From: an uncultured archaeon
GTDB lineage: Archaea > Halobacteriota > Methanosarcinia > Methanosarcinales > Methanoperedenaceae
Length of the DNA stretch: 64,000 nucleotides
Assembly (NCBI GenBank): GCA_902386205.1
Contig: CABMIH010000041.1
Span: forward strand, 17,391 to 81,390
Reading direction: 5' to 3'
The translations under genes were made by a program, and so were the position numbers. Position 1 is the stretch's first letter. Every line of letters begins with the position of its first letter. A model generated the notes under the pieces. The model was not told the origin of the DNA, did not search any database, and saw only the letters and a list, made by a program, of their open reading frames with translations. Of this stretch, positions 1 through 9,317 are shown piece by piece.

Positions 1-1
1 G

Positions 2-292
2 TCCTCCCTGGCTTTTCCTGAATTCGTCCGCGCGCTTGAGGAGTATTCCTACTGGAAAGCGATCGCTGATATCAGCAGTGAATTTACCTCTCTTATAAAT
101 ATTGAAACGCGTCTTGATAAGTACGGGCTTGTGTATGCATCCAGGATATCTTATTATTACCCGCTTTCCGTATTGCCGATCCTGGATTATATATTAAGTA
201 AGAAAATCGAGGTGGATAACCTGAGAATAATCGTGCGCGGAAAGGAAACGGCTCTTCCCGAAGACATAATTAAGGCCCACCTGGTGATGTAG
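2..292 (+). CDS. atpC: A-type ATP synthase subunit C, 3' end (partial)
   Basis: Only the last 96 codons are inside the window; the gene runs off the left edge. The frame from base 2 reads without a stop to TAG and ends in the typical subunit C tail: a hydrophobic LPILDYIL helix, then KKIEVDNLRIIVRGKE and LPEDIIKAHLV. Subunit C belongs to the central stalk that couples the membrane rotor to the A1 head. The stop codon directly abuts the ATG of atpF, so the genes are translationally linked. Identification rests on the conserved tail and on the F-A-B-D gene order that follows. Confidence 0.9.
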   Translation, partial: SSLAFPEFVRALEEYSYWKAIADISSEFTSLINIETRLDKYGLVYASRISYYYPLSVLPILDYILSKKIEVDNLRIIVRGKETALPEDIIKAHLVM

Positions 293-592
293 ATGGAAAT
301 CGCAGTTGTTGGACATAATGATTTTGTGATAGGGTTTCGTCTTGCAGGTATCCGGAAAATCTATGATACAACGTCCGGTAATATCGAAACCCAGATACAG
401 AGCATATTGAATGACAGGACTGTTGGTATTCTTGTGGTACACAATGAGGATTTGAAGAAGTTATCCCCGCAGATGCAAAGAACCCTGGATGACTCTGTCG
501 AGCCAACAGTAATAGCTATCGGCGGAAAAGGTGAGAGCACAAACCTCAGGGAAAAAATAAAACAGTCTGTGGGTGTAGATCTTTGTAAATAG
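293..592 (+). CDS. atpF: A-type ATP synthase subunit F
   Basis: This 99-residue soluble protein starts on the base after the atpC stop. It opens with the alternating strand/turn pattern of V/A-ATPase subunit F (MEIAVVGHNDFVIGFRLAG), followed by a Rossmann-like core with GILVVHNEDL, and ends in a C-terminal helix. Length and position between C and A match archaeal operons. Subunit F sits in the central rotor stalk and contacts D and the A3B3 head. Nothing is unusual. Confidence 0.92.
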   Translation: MEIAVVGHNDFVIGFRLAGIRKIYDTTSGNIETQIQSILNDRTVGILVVHNEDLKKLSPQMQRTLDDSVEPTVIAIGGKGESTNLREKIKQSVGVDLCK

Positions 593-636
593 AGCACCGG
601 ATTAAGCCGGGGGACAAAAGAAGGTGTCTTTAGAAA

Positions 637-2373
637 ATGAAAACAAAAGGTGAAATTTATAGAATATCAGGACCAGTAGTTATCATAAGCGGTTTAAATA
701 CCAAGATGTACGACGTGGTCAAAGTCGGGAATGAAGGGCTGATGGGAGAAGTAATCGGCATCGAGGGCGATAAATCCACTGTGCAGGTATATGAGGAAAC
801 CTCAGGTATAAGACCGGGGGAACCTGTGGAAAATACCGGAATGCCACTGTCGGTCGAACTCGGCCCCGGTCTCCTTGAGAGTATTTATGACGGTATCCAG
901 CGTCCTCTCCCGATATTAAAAGAGAGCATGGGAGACTTTATTAAACGCGGTGTGTCGGCAAACGGCCTTTCACGCGAGAAACAATGGGATTTCGTGCCTG
1001 TGGTCAAGAAAGGGGACAAAGTTAACGGCGGGGATATAATAGGCAAAGTCCGGGAAACGCAGAACATCGAGCACAGGATACTTGTCCCGCCAAAAATCTC
1101 GGGCACGGTTGCTGAAATAAAATCCGGCAAATTCAAAGTTGACGAGGTCATATGCAAACTCAGCGAGGGACAGGAACTTACGATGATGCAGAAATGGCCT
1201 GTCAGGAAACCAAGGCCCGTAGGCAAGAAACTGATGCCTAACACTCCTTTGATCACAGGCCAGAGAATCCTTGACGGCCTGTTCCCTGTTGCAAAGGGCG
1301 GGACGGCAGCAATACCCGGTCCGTTCGGCAGCGGAAAAACAGTAACGCAGCAGCAGCTTGCAAAATGGAGCGATACTGAGATTGTTGTTTATATCGGGTG
1401 CGGTGAACGCGGCAATGAAATGGCAGACGTCCTTAGCGAATTCCCCGAACTTGAAGACCCGAAAACCAAAAGGCCCCTGATGGAAAGGACAGTTCTTATA
1501 GCAAATACCTCCAATATGCCCGTGGCAGCCAGGGAAGCTTCCGTTTACACAGGAATTACGATTGCCGAATATTACAGGGACATGGGATATGACGTTTCAC
1601 TGATGGCTGATTCCACTTCGAGATGGGCTGAAGCAATGAGGGAAATATCATCAAGGCTTGAAGAAATGCCAGGCGAAGAAGGTTATCCTGCTTATCTTGC
1701 GGCGAGGCTCTCTGAATTCTATGAGCGCTCGGGTAAAGTAAAAGCCCTTTGCGGAAAAGAAGGCTCTATAACTGTCATCGGGGCGGTTTCCCCTCCGGGC
1801 GGTGACTTCTCAGAACCCGTCACCCAGAACACGCTTCGCATAGTGAAAGTATTCTGGGCGCTTGATGCCAAACTTGCACAGCGCCGTCATTTCCCGGCAA
1901 TTAACTGGCTCAACAGCTACTCATTATACACAAAGGCGCTCGGGGACTGGTATAACGAGAACGTATCTTCAGAATGGGTAAAACTCAGGAACGACGCGAT
2001 GGAACTGCTCCAGAGAGAATCCGAACTCCAGGAGATCGTCCAGCTCGTAGGTTCAGATGCCCTTCCCGAAGACCAGCAGCTTACGCTTGAGATTACAAGG
2101 ATGATACGCGAATATTTCCTCCAGCAGAACGCTTACCATGAAGTGGACACCTTCTGCCCGATGGATAAGCAATTCAAATTACTGAAAGCCATCATGGCAT
2201 GGGGCGATAAAGCCCAGTCAGCACTTGAGAGCGGCGGCTCTGTTGAAGAGATCATGAAATCAAAATCAAAAGACGACCTTGCCAAAGTCAAATTCGAGAA
2301 GGATTTCGACGGTGCGCTTGGAGTGATCACAAAGAGCATGGAAGAAGAATTTAAGAAACTCGGGGGCAGGTAA
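637..2373 (+). CDS. atpA: A-type ATP synthase catalytic subunit A
   Basis: At 578 residues this is the normal length for archaeal subunit A. The N-terminal beta barrel starts [11 protein letters not shown]. An inserted non-homologous region lies at about residues 110-200. The P-loop is GPFGSGKT near residue 230, and the nucleotide-binding core contains [27 protein letters not shown]. It is the catalytic nucleotide site of the rotary enzyme that makes ATP from the ion gradient. It lies 44 bases after atpF and one base before atpB, inside the same operon. No intein is present in the P-loop region, which is worth noting because archaeal atpA sometimes carries one. Confidence 0.97.
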   Translation: MKTKGEIYRISGPVVIISGLNTKMYDVVKVGNEGLMGEVIGIEGDKSTVQVYEETSGIRPGEPVENTGMPLSVELGPGLLESIYDGIQRPLPILKESMGDFIKRGVSANGLSREKQWDFVPVVKKGDKVNGGDIIGKVRETQNIEHRILVPPKISGTVAEIKSGKFKVDEVICKLSEGQELTMMQKWPVRKPRPVGKKLMPNTPLITGQRILDGLFPVAKGGTAAIPGPFGSGKTVTQQQLAKWSDTEIVVYIGCGERGNEMADVLSEFPELEDPKTKRPLMERTVLIANTSNMPVAAREASVYTGITIAEYYRDMGYDVSLMADSTSRWAEAMREISSRLEEMPGEEGYPAYLAARLSEFYERSGKVKALCGKEGSITVIGAVSPPGGDFSEPVTQNTLRIVKVFWALDAKLAQRRHFPAINWLNSYSLYTKALGDWYNENVSSEWVKLRNDAMELLQRESELQEIVQLVGSDALPEDQQLTLEITRMIREYFLQQNAYHEVDTFCPMDKQFKLLKAIMAWGDKAQSALESGGSVEEIMKSKSKDDLAKVKFEKDFDGALGVITKSMEEEFKKLGGR

Positions 2374-2374
2374 C

Positions 2375-3763
2375 ATGGCAAAAGAATATAAAACGATAAG
2401 GGAAATCGCAGGCCCCCTCATCTTCGTAGAGAAGACAGAGCCTGTGGGATACAATGAACTGGTAAATATCACCCTTCCCGATGGGACCAACAAGAGAGGA
2501 CAGGTTCTTGATACTTCCAATGATGTTGTGGTCGTCCAGGTGTTTGAAGGCACAGGCGGTCTCAATAAGGAATGCGGCGTAAGGTTCACAGGCGAGACAA
2601 TCAAACTGCCAGTCTCGATAGACCTTCTCGGCAGGATCCTTTCAGGCTCGGGCGAGCCCCTTGACGGGGGCCCCCGCATCGTGCCCGAAGACAGGCTTGA
2701 AATAACAGGCGCTGCGATCAACCCGTATGCGCGTCTTCCGCCAAAGGACTTCATCCAGACAGGTATATCCACTATCGACGGGATGAACACGCTTGTGCGC
2801 GGCCAGAAACTTCCCATCTTCTCTGGATCGGGTCTCCCGCACAACGAGATCGCACTCCAGATAGCAAGACAGGCAAAAGTAAGGGGCTCGGATGAGCAGT
2901 TCGCAGTGGTGTTTGCCGCAATGGGCATCACCAACGAGGAAGCTCAGTATTTCATGCGCGACTTTGAAAGAACAGGCGCACTTGAGCGGGCCGTCGTGTT
3001 CCTGAACCTGGCGGATGACCCTGCCGTGGAGCGACTTATCACGCCAAGACTTGCTCTTACCGCAGCAGAATACCTTGCCTATGAACACGATATGCACGTG
3101 CTTGTCATACTTACTGATATCACGAACTACTGCGAAGCGTTGCGGCAGATGGGCGCTGCAAGGGAAGAAGTACCTGGCAGGCGCGGCTATCCGGGTTACA
3201 TGTACACGGACCTTGCATCCCTGTACGAACGCGCCGGCGTCGTGAAAGGAAGAAAGGGCTCTGTGACCCAGTTCTCCATATTATCTATGCCAGGTGATGA
3301 TATCACGCATCCTATACCGGATCTTAGCGGATACATCACAGAGGGGCAGATCGTTATCTCAAGAGAACTACACAGGAAAGGAATATATCCACCTGTCAAT
3401 GTACTGCCCTCACTGTCAAGACTGATGAACTCAGGCATTGGTGCGACAAGGACAAGGGAAGACCATAAAGCAGTATCCGACCAGTTGTATGCTGCGTATG
3501 CAGAGGGCAAGGATCTCAGGGGACTTGTGGCTATCGTGGGCAAGGATGCTTTGTCCGACAGGGATAAGAAATTCCTTGAGTTTGCTGATATGTTCGAGGA
3601 CAGGTTCGTCAGGCAGGGCGTTGACGAGAACAGGGACATCGAGACCACACTCAGTATCGGCTGGGAACTTCTTTCCGAACTGCCCGAGGCACAACTCACA
3701 AGGATCGATAACAAGTATATCCAGAAATACCACCCTGCCCATAAGGCAAAGGAAGAGAAGTAA
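2375..3763 (+). CDS. atpB: A-type ATP synthase regulatory subunit B
   Basis: The 462-residue protein has the subunit B features: a beta-barrel start ([26 protein letters not shown]), a degenerate P-loop region reading [10 protein letters not shown] instead of GxxxxGKT, and the [20 protein letters not shown] segment. B subunits alternate with A in the hexameric head and do not catalyse hydrolysis themselves. The ATG starts two bases after the atpA stop. The carboxyl end is lysine-rich. Length and motifs are those of a functional gene. Confidence 0.97.
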   Translation: MAKEYKTIREIAGPLIFVEKTEPVGYNELVNITLPDGTNKRGQVLDTSNDVVVVQVFEGTGGLNKECGVRFTGETIKLPVSIDLLGRILSGSGEPLDGGPRIVPEDRLEITGAAINPYARLPPKDFIQTGISTIDGMNTLVRGQKLPIFSGSGLPHNEIALQIARQAKVRGSDEQFAVVFAAMGITNEEAQYFMRDFERTGALERAVVFLNLADDPAVERLITPRLALTAAEYLAYEHDMHVLVILTDITNYCEALRQMGAAREEVPGRRGYPGYMYTDLASLYERAGVVKGRKGSVTQFSILSMPGDDITHPIPDLSGYITEGQIVISRELHRKGIYPPVNVLPSLSRLMNSGIGATRTREDHKAVSDQLYAAYAEGKDLRGLVAIVGKDALSDRDKKFLEFADMFEDRFVRQGVDENRDIETTLSIGWELLSELPEAQLTRIDNKYIQKYHPAHKAKEEK

Positions 3764-3770
3764 GACCGAT

Positions 3771-4391
3771 ATGGCTGTAAAGGACAATATAAAACCCACA
3801 CGCTCTGAACTCATCGAGCTAAAGAAGAAAATAAAGCTCAGCCAGAGCGGGCACAAGCTCCTGAAAATGAAGCGGGACGGCCTGATCCTTGAGCTTTTCG
3901 CAATTCTTGAAAAGGCCAAGGACATAAGGGCAGAAATGGAGAAACAATTCGCTGTCGCCTCGCAGAAGCTCTCCATTGCCAAATCCGTTGAAGGCGTGGT
4001 CGTGGTGAAATCCACAGCCTTTGCTCTCAAGGATACGCCGAAACTCGAGCTTGAAAGTAAGAACGTGATGGGCGTTGTTGTCCCGAAAATCCAGGCTTCA
4101 AGTGTCCATAAGAAGCTTGAAGAACACGGTTACGGCATCATAGGCACAAGCTCGCGTATCGACGAGGCCGTTGATGCTTATGAGATCCTTGTTGAGAAGA
4201 TTATCCTTGCTGCGGAGATCGAGACCACGATGAAGAAACTGCTTGAGGATATAGAGAAGACAAAGCGCAGGGTGAATGCTCTTGAGTTCAAAGTCATTCC
4301 CGAACTTACCGAAGCCAAGGATTTTATTGTGCTGAGGCTTGAAGAGATGGAACGGGAGAATACGTTCAGGCTGAAGAGGATAAAAGGGTAA
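3771..4391 (+). CDS. atpD: A-type ATP synthase subunit D
   Basis: This 206-residue protein is nearly all helix, as expected for the long coiled-coil rotor shaft of A/V-ATPases. The start MAVKDNIKPTRSELIELKKK is typical of subunit D, and the C-terminal helix contains KRRVNALEFKVIPEL, the family signature. The frame is open upstream to 3438 inside atpB, but the protein only resembles subunit D from the ATG at 3771, seven bases after the atpB stop. It is the last gene of the operon; the next gene is 100 bases away and unrelated. Confidence 0.95.
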   Translation: MAVKDNIKPTRSELIELKKKIKLSQSGHKLLKMKRDGLILELFAILEKAKDIRAEMEKQFAVASQKLSIAKSVEGVVVVKSTAFALKDTPKLELESKNVMGVVVPKIQASSVHKKLEEHGYGIIGTSSRIDEAVDAYEILVEKIILAAEIETTMKKLLEDIEKTKRRVNALEFKVIPELTEAKDFIVLRLEEMERENTFRLKRIKG

Positions 4392-4493
4392 TATTCGGGC
4401 TGGTCAAAATAATAGAAGAATGACCTCCCCTATTATTCCATGATCTTCACAAAACCCACCCCTGCTTCAATTATACATTAAAAGGATGTTCCT

Positions 4494-5159
4494 ATGTTCA
4501 TCGGACACTTCGGCGTAGCGCTGGCGGCAAAAAGGGTTGATAAAAACATTTCACTTGGATTATTACTTTTCGCGGCCGTATTCGCCGATATCCTTTTTTT
4601 CGCACTTGTGCTTGCCGGGGTAGAGAGAATGTCAATAGTCCCGGGTATCACAGCTGCCAGTCCGTTCGATTTTACGTATTATCCCTATTCCCATAGCCTG
4701 ATAGCTTCTCTTTTCTGGGCGGGTCTGTTCTTTGTTATAATTAAAATAGCAGCTCACAGGTATGATTCTCTGAAAAACAGAGTTGCACCTGTTGTGATGG
4801 GAGCCCTGGTTTTATCGCATTTCTTCCTTGATGTAACTGCTCACAGAGCGGATTTACCTCTGCTCCCCGGCGATTCTTACAAAATTGGTCTGGGTCTGTG
4901 GAATTATTTTTTAGCGTCTTATTTGATTGAGGTGTTGATTGTCTTCATCGGGTTATGGATATATCTTAAATCGACAAAAGGCTTAACGTTCGGCGGGAGA
5001 TACGGTATGATTATTTTCTCCATCTTCTTGCTGGTTTTGTTTACAGCCAGCATGATGGCGCCGCCCCCGTCGGATATAATCGGATTTGCAATATTCGCTC
5101 TTGTGTATCAGTTGCTGACGGTCCTGGTCGCAGCGTGGCTTGACCGGAAAAGAGTATGA
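4494..5159 (+). CDS. Polytopic membrane protein, DUF457/YdjM-like
   Basis: The 221-residue protein has about six hydrophobic segments. Its start (MFIGHFGVALAAKRVDKNISLG) and the YYPYSHSLIASLFW motif around residue 65 resemble small membrane-bound proteins related to the DUF457/YdjM hydrolase group, in which histidines near the membrane face are conserved (H5, H70, and SHFFLDVTAHR near 110). A metal-dependent hydrolase role is possible but unproven; a purely structural membrane protein is the alternative. The ATG is preceded by AAAGGA. It stands alone, 100 bases after the ATP synthase operon. Confidence 0.6.
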   Translation: MFIGHFGVALAAKRVDKNISLGLLLFAAVFADILFFALVLAGVERMSIVPGITAASPFDFTYYPYSHSLIASLFWAGLFFVIIKIAAHRYDSLKNRVAPVVMGALVLSHFFLDVTAHRADLPLLPGDSYKIGLGLWNYFLASYLIEVLIVFIGLWIYLKSTKGLTFGGRYGMIIFSIFLLVLFTASMMAPPPSDIIGFAIFALVYQLLTVLVAAWLDRKRV

Positions 5160-5597
5160 AGACTTGATAAACCGAGAGAATGAGAGGCATGGGAATATAC
5201 GAAGGTGTTTTATTCGTCAACCTTGCCGGCATCGGTTTTAACTCCCCGGTCGATAGGCGGCTTCATTGCCGGGTCTTTTTCAAGCTGAGGTAAACTTTGA
5301 TTGTGTGGTGGTCATAGACTACTTTTATATAAATTATACTAAATATACTTTTCTACTTTTGTCCTATGTTCAGCTTCGGGAGGAGGGGATTGAAAAGCGC
5401 GGCCAGAGTGCGGGGATACTGTATGTACAGGAACCCGGTAAACACCGATGAATTCTACAGCTACATGGTCACAATTATTCTCGATTACCCATTCCTTGAA
5501 TTTCAGGATGTCATCAAGCATCATCCCAAATCGTCTGTGGTTTTAGACAGAAAAGGGGGACATCGCAGGTATTAAGTTAATAGATAACAGAACCAGC
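5160..5597. other. Intergenic stretch with transposase remnant
   Basis: This stretch of about 440 bases holds no intact gene. It contains an A+T-rich TATA-like stretch around 5323-5345 and a decayed IS110-like segment on the minus strand (listed separately). Short open frames on the plus strand across the remnant look like shadows. Confidence 0.5.
5339..5536 (-). pseudogene. IS110-like transposase remnant
   Basis: Read on the minus strand, the segment translates as RRFGMMLDDILKFKEWVIE, then NNCDHVAVEFIGVYRVPVHT. This resembles the N-terminal DEDD-type domain of IS110-family transposases, where TGVYW is usual in place of IGVYR. A stop lies a few codons upstream, and the rest of the protein is replaced by unrelated sequence after VHTVS. 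It is therefore a small, dead fragment. No terminal repeats are seen. The call rests on one short motif block and could be wrong. Confidence 0.45.
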
Positions 5598-6680
5598 ATG
5601 GATATGAATCTTTTAACCCGGTATAAATTTGGCGATATCGAACTCTCAAACCGCGTGGTGATGGCGCCTATGACCCGCTGTCGTGCGATAGAGGGAAATG
5701 TCCCGAATCCGCTGGCCGTCACTTATTACACGCAAAGAGCCACAGCAGGTTTAATCATCACGGAAGGATCGCAGGTAAGCCCTCAGGGAGTCGGTTATGT
5801 CCGTACCCCGGGAATTCACTCGCCGGAACAGGTTGCAGGCTGGAAGAAAGTGACCGACGCCATCCACAGGGCGGGAGGGAAAATTTTCCTTCAACTCTGG
5901 CATGTAGGACGGGTATCGCATCCCGATTTCCTCGGGGGCAAACTGCCTGTTGCGCCTTCTGCATTTCCATTAGAGGGCGAAATTCATACGCCTCAGGGCA
6001 AAAAGAAATTTGTGATCCCAAGAGCTCTCGAATTGGACGAGATAGCCGGCATCATCGAGGAATTCCGAAATGGTGCAGAGAACGCAAAGGCGGCGGGCTT
6101 TGATGGCATTGAGATCCACGGTGCCAATGGATACCTGCTGGATCAGTTCCTGAGGGACGGCTCGAACAAACGGACTGATAAATACGGTGGAAGTTTACAG
6201 AACCGGGTACGTCTTCCCCTTGAAGTCGCAGAAGCGGTCGCCGGCGTATGGGGTGCGGAAAGGGTCGGATACAGGATTTCTCCGCACTTTTCAAACTATT
6301 CAATGTCTGATACGGATCCGCTTCAAACCTTTTCATATCTTGCAGAGGAACTGAACAATATCAAGGTCGGCTATCTTCACATGATAGAACCGGTTGGAGG
6401 GAGGCTTGGGTCAATAAATAAAGAAGCGCGATTGGCTCCGATCATTCGCGACATCTTCAAAGGGGCGCTTATTTTAAATGGAGGCTATGATGCCCGCAGT
6501 GGAAACGAAGCGATCGAAAAAGGCGAAGCAGACCTTATCTCATTCGGGGTTTTGTTCCTGGCCAATCCGGACCTGCCCCTGCGCTTTATGAAGAATGCGC
6601 CGCTTAATTCTGCGGATGTTGCCACCTTCTACGCAGGTGAGGAGAAGGGATATATTGACTACCCGGAAATGGGAAATTAA
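5598..6680 (+). CDS. Old yellow enzyme family NADH:flavin oxidoreductase
   Basis: This complete 360-residue TIM-barrel flavoprotein begins with the OYE signature LLTRYKFGDIELSNRVVMAPMTRCRA. It contains QLWHVGRVSHPD (FMN/substrate histidine region), GFDGIEIHGANGYLLDQFLRDGSNKRTDKYGGS, and the C-terminal phosphate-binding ISFGVLFLANPDLPLR. Such enzymes reduce activated C=C bonds or nitro groups using NAD(P)H. The class with a Cys at the flavin (MTRCRA) is often linked to electrophile detoxification. A deleted copy of this gene lies at 25.5 kb. It has no obvious operon partner. Confidence 0.92.
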   Translation: MDMNLLTRYKFGDIELSNRVVMAPMTRCRAIEGNVPNPLAVTYYTQRATAGLIITEGSQVSPQGVGYVRTPGIHSPEQVAGWKKVTDAIHRAGGKIFLQLWHVGRVSHPDFLGGKLPVAPSAFPLEGEIHTPQGKKKFVIPRALELDEIAGIIEEFRNGAENAKAAGFDGIEIHGANGYLLDQFLRDGSNKRTDKYGGSLQNRVRLPLEVAEAVAGVWGAERVGYRISPHFSNYSMSDTDPLQTFSYLAEELNNIKVGYLHMIEPVGGRLGSINKEARLAPIIRDIFKGALILNGGYDARSGNEAIEKGEADLISFGVLFLANPDLPLRFMKNAPLNSADVATFYAGEEKGYIDYPEMGN

Positions 6681-6707
6681 AAGGTGGCTCACATATTCAG
6701 AAATGGT

Positions 6708-7289
6708 CTAAGTGAATTGTATTGAACCCGCGCTCCTTTCTGATGTTTTGTGGTAGAGATGCCAGGAGAGAAATAACGTTATTAAAAAAACGGATCCACC
6801 TATCAGCCAGAATGGGCCGAGGAGGGTGGAAAAATTAAATGATAAATGTAGAGCCGTGGCGAGCAGGTAGAACGGTATAGCCCGGTCCTTTGCAATGCCG
6901 TAGGCTGTAATTGACGTGCTTGCTGCGTGGAAGAAAATTCCCGGCAACCTGATATATACTGGTGCTCCTCCAAATACATAAAAGAAAAATTCAGTGATGC
7001 CGAATCCCATGCCGACCAGAAAACCGAGAATGAATATTGATTTTTCGGTTTCCCCATGACGATAGAAAAGAGGGTAAGCTTTTGAAAATTCCTCAATAAA
7101 AGGAGCGAAAATACCAACCGCGCATAATTCAGAATAGAATACCGGCAGCAGGAAGCACAGGTGGCTTGAGAATATATTTACAAAGAATGTAATAGGAATA
7201 CTCACTATTATTCCAGATAACAGGAAGAAAGATTTCTCTTTCAAACCGGGTTTATGCAGGGGTATTATAATTTTGTTATCGTTTACCAC
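6708..7289 (-). CDS. PrsW-like intramembrane metalloprotease
   Basis: The 193-residue protein is almost entirely membrane-embedded, with about seven segments. It carries the residue pattern of the PrsW/CPBP protease superfamily: EEFSK around residue 66 (EExxK), a second glutamate in GFGITEFFFYVFGG, FFHAASTSITAYG, and LHLSFN near the end. These residues form the membrane-buried metal site in the family. It starts with GTG behind GAAGGGG. In bacteria PrsW cleaves anti-sigma factors; the target here is unknown. It stands alone on the minus strand, converging with the old yellow enzyme gene. Confidence 0.7.
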   Translation of the reverse strand: MVNDNKIIIPLHKPGLKEKSFFLLSGIIVSIPITFFVNIFSSHLCFLLPVFYSELCAVGIFAPFIEEFSKAYPLFYRHGETEKSIFILGFLVGMGFGITEFFFYVFGGAPVYIRLPGIFFHAASTSITAYGIAKDRAIPFYLLATALHLSFNFSTLLGPFWLIGGSVFLITLFLSWHLYHKTSERSAGSIQFT

Positions 7290-7529
7290 ATTAAGAGAAC
7301 CCCTTCCTCACCAATCATAGTAATAATACTTCTTTTTGATATGTATAAATGTTACCTATAGCACTAAGACTGCGCATAATTTTTTATAATACACATCATT
7401 GAGAAATTCAACATACTTCAAAAACCCATCTCCCCATCTTGGCGGTCAATTTCGTATATTCGCCAGGATGGGAAAAAGTGATATTTCTGAGAAGGAGTTA
7501 TATAATATTATTCTCATTTGCTCAGTTCA

Positions 7530-8315
7530 ATGTTAGAAATCCAAAAAATAAATTTGATAAGTATTATAAAAAATAGTTTCAGGTTTTTGATTTTTGAATG
7601 GAAATTTTTTGTTATTGTTTTGGGTTTTTATATATTTAGATATTTCACAAATGGTTTGTATTCTTACACAGGTAATGATTCAAATCAGCTACTTTATGAA
7701 GTAGTTGTGAGTGGAATATATCTTAACATTTTCTATTTATTATTCTGGGTTGGCATTATACCACTTATCATACTTGCTGTAAAGGAATACCTGACGAAAC
7801 AGCAAAGAATTAGCTTTAAGAAAGATATGATTATTAGATATTTTGTACCACTTTTTGCATATCAATTCCTGTTTTCTGTTCTCGATTTTCTCATTTCTCG
7901 CGTTTCTGCTCTCGCTACGTTCAATTTAATATTGATGCCTGAACCCGTTATCAGGATATTTTTTGTATTTTTGTCTCTTTTTGGTTTTATCCTTGGATTC
8001 ATCTTTTTCCTGGCACCTGTCATAATAGTGCTGGAAAACAAAACATTTATTGATGGAACAAAAAAATCCTTCGGCATCATCAGAAGCAAATTCAAGGAAA
8101 GTGTCACATTTTATCTGATATTGGTAATTGTAATTGACTTCTTATTTTTATTCCCAGTTAACATAAAATTTTGGTATCAAATTATAACAGGCATTGAATT
8201 TGTAATTCCAGGATTTAATTATCTTCAATTAATCTTTGCTAGTGGATGGTTTATATTCTACATTGCCGCTATCGTTGGATTTTATTTGAGCATTTCAGAG
8301 GATAGGAGATTCTAA
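7530..8315 (+). CDS. Multi-pass membrane protein of unknown function
   Basis: About 261 residues with six long hydrophobic stretches rich in F, I and L, and short charged loops. I do not recognise the family. The overall pattern (IIKNSFRFLIFEWKFF, then KSFGIIRSKFKESVTFYLILV) resembles the glycerophosphodiesterase-membrane-domain type proteins of methanogens, but this is only an impression. Base composition is clearly A+T richer than the neighbours. The ATG at 7530 is used; a TTG at 7518 is in frame, and the AAGGAG at 7492 is too far from either to decide. Confidence 0.5.
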   Translation: MLEIQKINLISIIKNSFRFLIFEWKFFVIVLGFYIFRYFTNGLYSYTGNDSNQLLYEVVVSGIYLNIFYLLFWVGIIPLIILAVKEYLTKQQRISFKKDMIIRYFVPLFAYQFLFSVLDFLISRVSALATFNLILMPEPVIRIFFVFLSLFGFILGFIFFLAPVIIVLENKTFIDGTKKSFGIIRSKFKESVTFYLILVIVIDFLFLFPVNIKFWYQIITGIEFVIPGFNYLQLIFASGWFIFYIAAIVGFYLSISEDRRF

Positions 8316-8375
8316 GCCAAAAATCAATAGAATCGCAAAAAGCCAAAAAAACAAAAAACGATAGGTGATTGAAAT

Positions 8376-9197
8376 CTATAGTCCATCGTAGTTTGATGTA
8401 CTTTTGGCGCAGATGAGGCGCGAAGCAGCATACCCGTATACCACCGAATCGCCGAGCATCTCAACCATGTGGAAAGGCGCGACTGGAGATAAGGAGCTAA
8501 ACGATACCATACTCCAGACTAATGGAAAGAATGCTCCTGGAATGAAGAGCAGTGTCGAAGCAACCACAAAGTTCAATCTCCTTCCACTTTTGATTCCAGC
8601 AAAAACAACTAAAAGAACAACAGCATAAATGAACCCTCTCAGAAGCTCAAGGGGTATTATGATCGTAAAGGAAGGTATAATCAAGCCTGATGATGGTTGT
8701 GAGTAGTACGGTATCACAAACGGTGACACCATCACTCCGAAAATGAAATATATGGGCAAATATACAACCGATGCTGCGATTATTCTTTTCACCCAAGAAT
8801 TTCTGGTCCTTGAGCTTATATGGCTCTTCAAGGCAGCAGTTATATCCTTGCTTCCTTTAGGTTGTAACAGGAGAATCGCTGAAGTGCTTTTCAATAGAGC
8901 GCTGAATAGAGAAATTAGCATTGTCATCATAAGCGTTTCAATAGATTGGTACTGTTTTGTGAAGAAATACGCTTCTAACAAATTGATGAAAACTCCAATC
9001 ATGAAGAGGCTAAACCAGACGAGTATAAATGCACTGCCGGGTTTCAAATCCACTTTCGAAATGAACCATGCAAGAAATATGGCAAGCACAAAACCTTCGA
9101 AAGCTGCTATTAGTGTGAAAGAGAAAGTCCAAGAAGAAATCAGAGACAGTATTATACCCAATATTAAAATTCTATATGCAGTCTTTAACATTGCCAT
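8376..9197 (-). CDS. Multi-pass membrane protein of unknown function
   Basis: About 273 residues if translation begins at MAMLKTAYRIL; an upstream in-frame TTG would add 21 polar residues. There are about seven hydrophobic segments, with charged loops such as KPGSKDITAALKSHISSRTRNSW. No family is recognised. It has no nearby partner on the same strand and converges with the membrane protein that ends at 8315. Confidence 0.5.
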   Translation of the reverse strand: MAMLKTAYRILILGIILSLISSWTFSFTLIAAFEGFVLAIFLAWFISKVDLKPGSAFILVWFSLFMIGVFINLLEAYFFTKQYQSIETLMMTMLISLFSALLKSTSAILLLQPKGSKDITAALKSHISSRTRNSWVKRIIAASVVYLPIYFIFGVMVSPFVIPYYSQPSSGLIIPSFTIIIPLELLRGFIYAVVLLVVFAGIKSGRRLNFVVASTLLFIPGAFFPLVWSMVSFSSLSPVAPFHMVEMLGDSVVYGYAASRLICAKSTSNYDGL

Positions 9198-9317
9198 GCG
9201 GGATAGTTGAGTTTTGTTATGGATTAAGTTGTTGGTGAATAATGAGAGGGGAGCATCCAAGCCGATGCCTTTGGATTTCTAATCCGAGGTCTGTCACTTT
9301 TTTCAAATTTTCATATT

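Noticed and set aside
2266..2934. Long antisense frames across atpA and atpB
   Set aside because: They mirror the strong codon pattern of the real genes and show no family motifs.
3438..3770. N-terminal extension of AtpD inside atpB
   Set aside because: The frame is open by chance; the encoded residues do not resemble subunit D, and an ATG seven bases after the atpB stop gives the correct length.
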